This document shows positions 7,113 to 13,829 of a stretch of 24,697 nt of DNA, piece by piece. The stretch is from positions 1-24,697 of IMG/VR virus record IMGVR_UViG_3300031841_001534; one strand, 5' to 3'. The notes beneath the pieces were generated by a model. The model was not told the origin of the DNA. It did no database searches and worked only from the letters and a program-made list of their open reading frames with translations. Source of the stretch: a virus. Position 1 is the first letter of the stretch. Each line of letters begins with the position of its first letter. The position numbers and the translations under genes were made by a program.

Positions 7113-8204
7113 TTATTGTGAATATCCTGCTATAGCATTCATATCCTTTGCAATCTTTAATTCACCTTCTGATGCTTCTTCTTCATCCCATTTTGCTAAT
7201 TGTTTCTCCATGTACTTATGGAAAAGTGGTGGAATAAGTGCTAAAGCAAATAATGTGAAATATCCATTGCCACAATTTGGTGCTCCCACTTCATCTAATT
7301 CCCAGAAATGAGTTTCACCTCTATCGTGATGGTCTGCCTGTCTTCCTATTTCTATGAAGAACCAACTTGTGAACATTGTAGAATTATCCCACGAATGTCT
7401 GTAGTCAATTGGCGAACCTGTTTCTCTAATTAAACCATAGTGCTCTAAGTAGTTTAATGCTTCTAACTCAAAGTTAGAGATTAACCACAACATAGCCATA
7501 CATGCGATACCTGTCCAAGCACCAGCAAACCAGAATAAAGCGATTGTTGGTAATGACATTGCATAACCTCTAATCCATCTGTTCTGCCATGATAGGAATG
7601 GTACACCTAATCTTTTTAATCTTTGTTTTTCCATTGTGTATAGGAATTTACTCTGACCAAAATATGACTTAGGTAGATGTGCATATAAACTTCTACCTCT
7701 TGGAGCTGTTGCTGGGTCGTTTTCACAACCTAACTCTAAGTGGTGATTGTATACATGTGCATAACAGAAGTGTGAAGAACCACTTAACGCCATCATCCAT
7801 CTAGCGATTAAGAAACTAAATCCTTTAGTATGTGCTAACTCGTGTCCATAGATAATTCCTATACCAGCGAATATACCAGATGACACAACTGCACCTAATA
7901 GTTCAACACCTGCCATACCATTGTATATTTGATATGCAAGCACACATTGTAGAGCAATGAATACAGGTAACATAGCATACATTGTTAAATTCATTAACAA
8001 TGGATTTGCATTTAGTTCACCTTCATCATCAAATCCAGCACCCATAGTTTGTTTAGTATATAGAGTATCAATGATGATACCTACACCTAATAAAAATACC
8101 CCTGTCCATACCCAAGGCCCACCTGCTAATACACCGAACAAAGTCGCAAGTATTAATAGTGGTGCAATAAAGTATCGGGCATTTACTGCTATTTTCTTGA
8201 ACAT
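7113..8204 (-). CDS. alkB: AlkB-type integral-membrane di-iron monooxygenase (alkane 1-monooxygenase family)
   Basis: This 363-residue protein has the signatures of membrane alkane hydroxylases: HELAH at 121-125, H-x3-HH at 150-155 followed by ENDPATAPRG, NYLEHYG at 251-257, and RQADHH at 288-293. Hydrophobic segments near 11-30, 32-48, 70-93, 102-120, 213-230 and 231-246 fit the six-helix inner-membrane fold. The family hydroxylates terminal methyl groups of alkanes or related chains using O2 and electrons from rubredoxin or ferredoxin; no donor is encoded nearby. One classical ligand is changed: the first His of the third box is Gln289. AAAGGAGG lies five bases before the ATG. Sampled lines have about 42% G+C against about 31% in the adjacent genes. 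The substrate could equally be a fatty acid or other lipid. Family assignment is firm; substrate is not. Confidence 0.93.
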   Translation of the reverse strand: MFKKIAVNARYFIAPLLILATLFGVLAGGPWVWTGVFLLGVGIIIDTLYTKQTMGAGFDDEGELNANPLLMNLTMYAMLPVFIALQCVLAYQIYNGMAGVELLGAVVSSGIFAGIGIIYGHELAHTKGFSFLIARWMMALSGSSHFCYAHVYNHHLELGCENDPATAPRGRSLYAHLPKSYFGQSKFLYTMEKQRLKRLGVPFLSWQNRWIRGYAMSLPTIALFWFAGAWTGIACMAMLWLISNFELEALNYLEHYGLIRETGSPIDYRHSWDNSTMFTSWFFIEIGRQADHHDRGETHFWELDEVGAPNCGNGYFTLFALALIPPLFHKYMEKQLAKWDEEEASEGELKIAKDMNAIAGYSQ

Positions 8205-8209
8205 AAAAG

Positions 8210-8217
8210 CCTCCTTT
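8210..8217 (-). promoter_or_regulatory. Strong ribosome binding site of the alkB-like gene
   Basis: AAAGGAGG on the - strand, five bases before the ATG at 8204. It is closer to the full anti-16S complement than most other ribosome sites in the window and fixes the start codon. Confidence 0.85.
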
Positions 8218-8242
8218 AGTTAGTTAACTTATTTTCAAGTTA

Positions 8243-8259
8243 CTGATATTATTTATCAG
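8243..8259 (-). repeat. Small hairpin in the alkB-like leader
   Basis: CTGATA (8243-8248) and TATCAG (8254-8259) form a perfect 6-bp stem with a 5-nt AT-only loop. It lies about 10 bases downstream of the predicted -10 box and so near the 5' end of the leader mRNA, where it could protect the transcript or serve as an operator. Confidence 0.4.
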
Positions 8260-8268
8260 ATTACAATT

Positions 8269-8298
8269 ACTATACCACACCATATCAGGTATAGTCAA
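8269..8298 (-). promoter_or_regulatory. Sigma70-like promoter of the alkB-like gene
   Basis: On the - strand, TTGACT (8293-8298) and TATAGT (8269-8274) are separated by 18 bases, with TGG directly ahead of the -10 (extended -10, TGn). This is a near-consensus host-type promoter, unlike the TATAAATA late promoters of the + strand genes, and implies early expression. Confidence 0.7.
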
Positions 8299-8300
8299 TG

Positions 8301-8333
8301 TGTACATATCTTGTACAGAAAAACCTATACAAG
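8301..8333. repeat. Inverted repeats upstream of the alkB-like promoter, operator candidate
   Basis: TGTAC (8301-8305) and GTACA (8313-8317) are separated by 7 bases, and an overlapping pair CTTGTA (8310-8315) and TACAAG (8328-8333) is separated by 12. They sit just upstream of the predicted -35 box and before the divergent late promoter at 8355. Dyads of this size in this position often bind a regulator, but none is identified. Confidence 0.35.
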
Positions 8334-8354
8334 CAATATCATACATATAACTCT

Positions 8355-8362
8355 TATAAATA
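8355..8362 (+). promoter_or_regulatory. T4-type late promoter of the GNAT gene (leaderless arrangement)
   Basis: Exact TATAAATA preceded by CTCT. Five bases separate it from the ATG at 8368. T4 late transcripts start about six bases after the octamer, so the predicted first base is the A of the start codon. Confidence 0.85.
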
Positions 8363-8367
8363 ACTGC

Positions 8368-9057
8368 ATGACAACATATTTATCTAAAAACGAATTATCC
8401 TACGATATAGACTTTGCCGAAAATGACGACTATCTAGAAGTCGCCCAACTCTTTGACGAAGCATCTGAGGGTCTAGTCAAATATTATCATGATGATATAT
8501 TTAACACATCTGGCAACATATCAATTCCAAGCACAGGTATCGTAGAGTTTGCAAAATACATGAGAACAGATGTTACTGATATTACAGATGTCTATTCTGC
8601 TGGTGTAGATTTTGATAATGGTTATCATTACAAAATTACAAATACTGTCAAAGCAACTCACAGAGATAAAATAGTTGGAGCTGCTATATGTCTACCACAT
8701 AATAATGTTACCACGACCACATTTATGACAAATGAATGGAATACTGAAAAGAAAGCACATATACAAGTTTATTTTGATAACAAAGTTGCTGATGCTTGGT
8801 TCATAGAACAATTCATTGTTAAAGCACCATTCACTCGTCAAGGTATGGGAACACAAATATTAAATAAAGTTAAAGCACATGCCTCTGATAATAGTTATAG
8901 TAAAGTAAGTATTTTTTGTTACGATAAAAATACAGGTTCAAAAACATTTTTAGAAAGTCAAGGATTTAGTGTAACTAAAACTATTGATGTTAGTTCACAT
9001 CCTTTCTTTCAAAGTATATCAGTTGATAATCTTCATCAAATGGTTTGCACACTTTAG
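8368..9057 (+). CDS. GNAT-family N-acetyltransferase
   Basis: This 229-residue protein has the acetyl-CoA pyrophosphate-binding motif A near 155-175: FIVKAPFTRQGMGTQIL, containing the R/Q-x-x-G-x-G/A signature. It is followed by NTGSKTFLESQGF, the helix-loop expected of motif B. The N-terminal half is longer than in minimal GNATs and probably forms a substrate-specific extension. ATG 8368 is chosen because the late-promoter octamer ends five bases upstream; upstream in-frame starts lie before the promoter. It is a single-gene late transcript placed between two oppositely transcribed operons. Its stop overlaps the stop of the convergent gene. The acceptor (protein N-terminus, lysine, small amine or antibiotic) is unknown. 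Confidence 0.85.
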   Translation: MTTYLSKNELSYDIDFAENDDYLEVAQLFDEASEGLVKYYHDDIFNTSGNISIPSTGIVEFAKYMRTDVTDITDVYSAGVDFDNGYHYKITNTVKATHRDKIVGAAICLPHNNVTTTTFMTNEWNTEKKAHIQVYFDNKVADAWFIEQFIVKAPFTRQGMGTQILNKVKAHASDNSYSKVSIFCYDKNTGSKTFLESQGFSVTKTIDVSSHPFFQSISVDNLHQMVCTL

Positions 9058-9674
9058 AAGTCTATACATCTTCCTTTCATTTCCCAATCATCATATCTAG
9101 TAGGTTCTAATCCTTCTGTTCTTCCACCTATCTCTTTTACCTTTTCATTATAATAAACATTACCAGCAATACATATTCTATTACTATCTGTTAAGTTTTC
9201 TGGAACTTCATGTTTCAACCAAGATGGGAAAAATATTAACTCACCTTCTTTTGGTTGTATTTCTAAATCACTATCAGTAAATATTAAAGGTGGATTATTT
9301 TCTGGTAATTCTAGATGATAAACAAAAGTAAATATGCCAGGCCAATGATTATGTGGTGTTGCAAGTCCACTTGGTTCTGAAACTATACCCCATAGTTCAC
9401 TCACAAAAAATTCACCCCTAACCTCTCTCTTAAAATGTTGTTCGGTATAATTCTTTGCGATAATAGAAATCATTGAAACAAAATCTTCAAAGTCATCACC
9501 ATAACTTTTATAGAGTAACCAATTAGTCATTCCATATTTTTTAAATGCATTTTCTTTGTCTTGCATTTCTAATTCAATTCTAGGTTCTATATTATGAGCA
9601 CAGATTCTTTTTAGTCTTTCCTCAACACCAATATTATATCTTTCTATAATGTATTTGTTTTTGCCGTAATTCAT
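9054..9674 (-). CDS. 2OG-Fe(II) oxygenase (2OG-FeII_Oxy_5 / TIGR02466-like)
   Basis: This 206-residue protein has His108-x-His110 in ATPHNHWPG, then FTFVYHLELPE, GELIFFPSWL (144-153), distal His155 and Arg166 in NRICIAGNV. This arrangement fits the 2OG-FeII_Oxy_5 group, in which HxH replaces HxD and the PSWL strand leads to the distal His. The start is ATG 9674, which overlaps the upstream TGA as ATGA with GGAG a few bases before; TTG 9701 has no ribosome site. It is the last gene of the YtoQ-led - strand operon. It shares the G-x-LIF-x-PSWL strand with the gene before it, which lacks the iron ligands. Confidence 0.82.
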   Translation of the reverse strand: MNYGKNKYIIERYNIGVEERLKRICAHNIEPRIELEMQDKENAFKKYGMTNWLLYKSYGDDFEDFVSMISIIAKNYTEQHFKREVRGEFFVSELWGIVSEPSGLATPHNHWPGIFTFVYHLELPENNPPLIFTDSDLEIQPKEGELIFFPSWLKHEVPENLTDSNRICIAGNVYYNEKVKEIGGRTEGLEPTRYDDWEMKGRCIDF

Positions 9675-10138
9675 AAATGCTCCAATGGTATCGTGCAACA
9701 ACCTTGCCTCATTTCAACATCAAATCTACCCTCTACTGTAATTCTGGCATTATCTAACCAACTAGGATAAAAAATTAAACCACCAACATCACAAGTAATT
9801 TTTTTCTCACCAGCATGAAAATTAAATTTATTATTATCACAATATACCCAAGAAACTAAATGTGGAAAATTAATAGGTAGATTGTAACCATCTTTTTTAT
9901 CCACCATGATTATATTATCTTCCACAAGAACAGGCATAGCAACTTTAGTGTAAGATTGAACATATGTATTAGTTCCTCTTACAAACATTTGTGCAGAAAA
10001 TAGTTTTGCAGAACTTTTAAAATTCATATTAAAGTCGTCTTTTACTATTGTATACACAAAAGGATATTCTTCATTGATATCTACTTCTACAGAATATTTA
10101 ATATCACTTTCTTTTATTGGATTTAATTCTATTGACAT
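9671..10138 (-). CDS. Degenerate oxygenase-fold protein without visible iron ligands
   Basis: In this 155-residue protein the C-terminal GGLIFYPSWL (119-128) is nearly the same as GELIFFPSWL in the next gene, but the distal His is replaced (PSWLDNARI), and no HxD or HxH is visible in the expected place; only isolated His93 and His108 precede it. Arg132 or Arg138 could still bind a carboxylate. It therefore looks like a paralogue that kept the beta-helix fold and lost catalysis, perhaps as a partner subunit or binding protein of the adjacent oxygenase. It overlaps its neighbours by 10 nt (upstream) and 4 nt (downstream). An unrelated structural protein remains possible. Confidence 0.65.
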   Translation of the reverse strand: MSIELNPIKESDIKYSVEVDINEEYPFVYTIVKDDFNMNFKSSAKLFSAQMFVRGTNTYVQSYTKVAMPVLVEDNIIMVDKKDGYNLPINFPHLVSWVYCDNNKFNFHAGEKKITCDVGGLIFYPSWLDNARITVEGRFDVEMRQGCCTIPLEHL

Positions 10139-10632
10139 ATTGATTTCATCACCGATATAACTTGTTCATAATTTTGACACCATGCTAAAGCATGAGAATC
10201 AATCTCTTTTAGTGGATGTATAAGTTTTTCTGGGTGTACCACAATGAAAGGTTTATTGTTTGCATGTAAACAACCAGCTTCAAATGCAACATTCCATTGA
10301 CGATAGTAGTCTAACTCACCACCTATTCCAAAAGTAACAACTGCAAAATCACATTCTTTGATTAGAGATTGTATTCTAGTTTGATTGATTTTAGCAGATT
10401 TAATACCTCTGAAAAAATACTTCTTGTCATTTTCACCCATGTGCATAGGTGGTTCTGGTATTGGTTCTTCACAAACAGGTTCTAATATATCACCAACAGC
10501 ATCAGATTCCTCATGATTACAATTAGGTGAAGTAAACTGAATAGGTAATCCTTCATTCATTACCATTCCATTTAATAACTTTCGCCAGTTGGTGTGAATT
10601 TCACCACTACAATAGACATTCCAAGTTTTCAT
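10129..10632 (-). CDS. YtoQ-like protein (nucleoside deoxyribosyltransferase superfamily)
   Basis: This 167-residue protein matches the YtoQ family across its length: WNVYCSGEIHTNWR at 4-17, GLPIQFTSPNCNHEESDAVG, an FRGIKSAKINQTR segment, FAVVTFG, QWNVAFEAG with Glu118, NKPFIVV and HPLKE. The fold is that of nucleoside 2-deoxyribosyltransferases, and Glu118 sits where their catalytic Glu lies; the reaction of YtoQ itself is not settled. A 25-residue Glu/Pro-rich insertion (around 50-70) is not usual. ATG 10632 is chosen: the predicted transcription start near 10652 rules out ATG 10671, and GAG lies seven bases ahead of it. First gene of a three-gene operon. Confidence 0.82.
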   Translation of the reverse strand: MKTWNVYCSGEIHTNWRKLLNGMVMNEGLPIQFTSPNCNHEESDAVGDILEPVCEEPIPEPPMHMGENDKKYFFRGIKSAKINQTRIQSLIKECDFAVVTFGIGGELDYYRQWNVAFEAGCLHANNKPFIVVHPEKLIHPLKEIDSHALAWCQNYEQVISVMKSICQ

Positions 10633-10658
10633 ATTCATCTCATAACTAATTAATAGAC

Positions 10659-10688
10659 ATAATAACAGCACTCAACATACTTTGTCAA
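10659..10688 (-). promoter_or_regulatory. Sigma70-like promoter of the YtoQ operon
   Basis: On the - strand, a perfect TTGACA (10683-10688) and TATTAT (10659-10664) are separated by 18 bases, with TGT ahead of the -10 (extended -10). It has the same layout as the alkB-like promoter. It lies back to back with the late promoter at 10723. Confidence 0.75.
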
Positions 10689-10722
10689 GTCTTATTTACT
10701 AAGTATTTAGATAGATTTTTCT

Positions 10723-10730
10723 TATAAATA
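10723..10730 (+). promoter_or_regulatory. T4-type late promoter for gp13-gp17
   Basis: Exact TATAAATA in CTTATAAATACTAG, 21 bases before the gp13 ATG, with AGGA at 10741-10744 as ribosome site. It should drive the neck and terminase genes. Confidence 0.88.
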
Positions 10731-10751
10731 CTAGAAAAACAGGAATGGAAT

Positions 10752-11564
10752 ATGGCGATACCAACAAGTAAATCAACATTTGCATCATATTGTAAAAGAG
10801 CTCTAGGTTTTGGAGTGATTGATATCAATGTATCTGATGACCAAGTAGACGATAGAATAGATGAGGCATTACAATACTTTGCTCAATATCACTATGATGG
10901 TATTGAAAAAATGTATCTGAAACACAAAATTACCCAAGATACTATAGACAGATGTCGTACAAACGCAACTACATCAGCGACTGATAAGGTGGATAGTTCT
11001 GTATCTGCAAGTTTTGAAGAAGGAAAAAACTTTATTCCTGTTCCAGATAGTATAGTATCAGTAACTAATATATTTCCTTTTAGTAATGCTCAAACAAATA
11101 GTATGTTTGATATTCGTTATCAATTAAGATTAAATGACTTGTATGATTTTTCATCTACATCTATTATACATTATCAAATGACTATGCAACAACTAGATTT
11201 ATTAGAACATGTATTAGTTGGTGAAGTACCTATTCGTTTCAATCAACATCAAAATCGTTTATACTTAGATATGGATTGGGAACAAATGCCAGCAGATGAA
11301 TTTATAATTATAGAATGTTATCGTAAAATAGACCCAGCAACATACACAGATATCTTTGATGATATCTATTTAAAAAGATATGCAACTGCATTAATTAAAA
11401 AACAATGGGGTGCAAACCTCTCTAAATTTAACGGCGTAGCAACATTAGGTGGGGTAACAATGAATGGTGAACAAATTTATTCTCAAGCAATAGAAGAAAT
11501 ACAAAGACTAGAGGAACAAATTCAATTATCATTTGAAACACCTATAGACTACATGATAGGATAA
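10752..11564 (+). CDS. gp13: Neck protein gp13
   Basis: This 270-residue protein corresponds to T4 gp13 (309 residues), which with gp14 forms the neck that closes the filled head and joins it to the tail. Position as first gene before gp14, size, and the N-terminal ALGFGVIDINVSDDQVDDRIDE segment with the DRI.EAL.....YHYDG pattern, typical of marine T4-like gp13, support this. The C-terminus has a long amphipathic helix (EEIQRLEEQIQLSFE). It starts a five-gene run through gp17 under the promoter at 10723. No oddities. Confidence 0.9.
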   Translation: MAIPTSKSTFASYCKRALGFGVIDINVSDDQVDDRIDEALQYFAQYHYDGIEKMYLKHKITQDTIDRCRTNATTSATDKVDSSVSASFEEGKNFIPVPDSIVSVTNIFPFSNAQTNSMFDIRYQLRLNDLYDFSSTSIIHYQMTMQQLDLLEHVLVGEVPIRFNQHQNRLYLDMDWEQMPADEFIIIECYRKIDPATYTDIFDDIYLKRYATALIKKQWGANLSKFNGVATLGGVTMNGEQIYSQAIEEIQRLEEQIQLSFETPIDYMIG

Positions 11565-11568
11565 AGTA

Positions 11569-12585
11569 ATGGCAGTCAATAAGGCGTTCCATACAAGTAA
11601 TAGCACCGCTATTCAAACAGAGAAAAATCTGTATAGCGATTTAGTAAAAGAAGCTATACAAATTTATGGTCATGATGTTTATTACATAGACAGAACAACT
11701 GTTGCCATTGATAATGTTTTAGGTGAAGATTCACTTAGTAAATTTACCACACAAGTTCCTATTGAGATGTATGTGGAAAATGCAGAGGGTGGATATCAAG
11801 GTGAAAAAGAATTAATGTCGCAGTTTGGTTTAGAAAACAGAAACGAATTAACTTTAGTAGTACACCGAGATAGGTTTCAAGATTTAACAAAACAAGTAAG
11901 ACTAGAAAGTGGAACAGACACTACAGGTGGTTCTATACTTTTAGAATCTGGTACAATAGACCAAACAGGTAATTCATCTGAATTAGAAACTGTAACAACA
12001 GGTAGTGATTTTTATATACTAACAGAAACAGATGCAGTAAATACAGATAGACCTTATGAGGGCGATTTAGTTTATCACCCTATATTAGGTAAAATATTTG
12101 AAGTTAGTTTTGTAGACCATGATGAACCATTTCATCAGTTGGACAACAATCCTGTATTTAAATTAAGTTGTAAACAATTTGAGTATGGTTCAGATACACT
12201 TGATACAGGTATCTCAACCATTGATGATATAGAAGATGAACTAAGTGTAAACACTCATGATTATCAATTTACATTAGAACAATCAAGTGCTCAAAATGAG
12301 GAGATAAATATACAACATGCAAGAAGTAATTTTGGTTTACTACTTGAAGAAACAGATGGTGATAACATAATCGGTGAAGACGATTCAACATCTGTTGGTG
12401 AAAGTATAATATTAGAAAATGATGCTGATTCAGGGGATACAGCATATCTATTAACAGAAGACTATATAGTGGGTGATGCTGTACAAGATAAGACTGCACA
12501 AAATGAATTATTTGATAGATTAGATAATTCTGTGTTAGACTTCTCAGAAAGTAACCCATTTGGAGATGCTGGAGTAAGTGCGTAA
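11569..12585 (+). CDS. gp14: Neck protein gp14, with acidic insertions
   Basis: This 338-residue protein is about 80 longer than T4 gp14 (256). The N-terminal half (NKAFHTSNST..., YGHDVYYIDR, LGEDSLSKF) and the EGDLVYHPILGKIFEVSFVDH segment are those of the neck protein that partners gp13. Extra length lies in two stretches: one around 125-160 (SILLESG, LETVTTGSDFYILTE) and one at 260-310 (LLLEETDGDN, IILENDADSGD, YLLTEDY). These acidic LLLE-like motifs recur and look like inserted beta-hairpin repeats. The stop overlaps the gp15 start by one base. Confidence 0.88.
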   Translation: MAVNKAFHTSNSTAIQTEKNLYSDLVKEAIQIYGHDVYYIDRTTVAIDNVLGEDSLSKFTTQVPIEMYVENAEGGYQGEKELMSQFGLENRNELTLVVHRDRFQDLTKQVRLESGTDTTGGSILLESGTIDQTGNSSELETVTTGSDFYILTETDAVNTDRPYEGDLVYHPILGKIFEVSFVDHDEPFHQLDNNPVFKLSCKQFEYGSDTLDTGISTIDDIEDELSVNTHDYQFTLEQSSAQNEEINIQHARSNFGLLLEETDGDNIIGEDDSTSVGESIILENDADSGDTAYLLTEDYIVGDAVQDKTAQNELFDRLDNSVLDFSESNPFGDAGVSA

Positions 12586-13406
12586 TGTTAGGAAATAGAC
12601 AATTTTATCACGAAACTGTTAGGAATATTATTATAGGGTTTGGTACTCTATTCAATGATATCCATGTGGTTCGTAAAAACAATAGTGGTGTAATTACACA
12701 ATCTATGAAAGTTCCATTGGCATATGGGCCAAAACAAAAATGGTTAACAAGACTTGACCAAGACGCTGGACTAGATAGTAAAGTTGCAATTACTTTACCA
12801 AGATTAGGTTTTGAAATACAAAATCTAACATATGACCCAGCAAGAAAATTAAATCGTGTACAAAAATTTAAGAAAGTAAAATCAAGTTCAAGTAATGCTA
12901 ATAAATTAGATACACAGTTTATGCCTGTTCCTTATAATTTAAATATTCAATTATATGCAATGGCAAAACAATCAGATGATGCGTTACAAATGGTGGAACA
13001 AATACTTCCATACTTCCAACCAGATTATACTTTAACAATAAAAGATATGGAAGAAATGGGTATCGCAAGAGATATTCCTATTGTATTAAACAGTATTAAT
13101 TATGAAGATAGTTATCGTGGTGATTATACAGAAAGAAGAGCAATTATGTATACTTTAGATTTCACTACTAAGTTTTATCTATATGGGCCTGTTACATCTA
13201 GTAAAGTTATTAAGACTGTACAGGTTGACCAATATACAGACTTACCAAGTGCTGCTCCGAAAAGAGAACAAAGGTATACTGTTACACCTAATCCAACATC
13301 AGCAGATGCAGATGACGATTTTGGATTTAACGAAACAACATCTTTCTATCAAGATGCAAAAAATTATGATGAAGAATCTGGCGAAGATAAACTGAATCAG
13401 GACTAA
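12585..13406 (+). CDS. gp15: Tail terminator / sheath stabiliser gp15
   Basis: This 273-residue protein is almost the length of T4 gp15 (272). It caps the contractile tail as a hexamer and connects it to the neck. The N-terminal YHETVRNIIIGFGTLFNDIHVVR and VPLAYGPKQKWLTRL, and the LPRLGFEI motif, are strongly characteristic. The last 40 residues are Asp/Glu-rich and probably disordered. It follows gp14 with one-base overlap (TAATG). Confidence 0.92.
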   Translation: MLGNRQFYHETVRNIIIGFGTLFNDIHVVRKNNSGVITQSMKVPLAYGPKQKWLTRLDQDAGLDSKVAITLPRLGFEIQNLTYDPARKLNRVQKFKKVKSSSSNANKLDTQFMPVPYNLNIQLYAMAKQSDDALQMVEQILPYFQPDYTLTIKDMEEMGIARDIPIVLNSINYEDSYRGDYTERRAIMYTLDFTTKFYLYGPVTSSKVIKTVQVDQYTDLPSAAPKREQRYTVTPNPTSADADDDFGFNETTSFYQDAKNYDEESGEDKLNQD

Positions 13407-13412
13407 AATATT

Positions 13413-13829
13413 ATGAGTAATAAAACAAAAGATATCCTAGATGAAATTCTGGATATTGAAGAAACAACAGGTGAACTTGTAAAAGAAAAACCAAAAGATA
13501 TAATCGTAAGAGATGATACTCTTGACGATATTGATAGTGATTACAAATTTCAAAGAGATAACTTCTATGATTTAATTGCAAGAGGTCAAGATGCGATTGA
13601 TGGTATACTAGAAGTTGCTAAACAATCTGACCACCCTAGAAGTTACGAAGTAGCTGGTAATCTCATATCACAAGTTGCAGAGGTAACAGAAAAATTATCT
13701 CGTCTGCAAAGTTCTATGAAACGATTAAAAGAAGTTCCTAATAACGCACCCAAAAATGTAACAAACGCATTGTATGTTGGTTCTACTGCTGAGTTACAAA
13801 AACTATTAAAAGGAGATAAAGGAAAATAA
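13413..13829 (+). CDS. gp16: Small terminase subunit gp16
   Basis: This 138-residue protein (T4 gp16 is 164) lies directly before gp17. It is highly charged, with the DNA-recognition and oligomerising helices expected: YKFQRDNFYDLIARGQDAID followed by a long coiled helix (VAEVTEKLSRLQSSMKRLKE). It would bind the concatemeric genome and stimulate gp17 ATPase and nuclease during packaging. Its last base is the first base of the small membrane-protein gene that follows. Confidence 0.87.
   Translation: MSNKTKDILDEILDIEETTGELVKEKPKDIIVRDDTLDDIDSDYKFQRDNFYDLIARGQDAIDGILEVAKQSDHPRSYEVAGNLISQVAEVTEKLSRLQSSMKRLKEVPNNAPKNVTNALYVGSTAELQKLLKGDKGK

Noticed and set aside
7957-8223. 88-codon + strand frame antisense to alkB
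   Set aside because: Complement of a well-supported membrane protein gene; no start signal.
8250-8257. GATAAATA on the - strand ahead of alkB, possible second (late) promoter
   Set aside because: First base differs from the octamer, it is part of the hairpin, and the sigma70-like promoter just upstream explains expression better. Could still be real.
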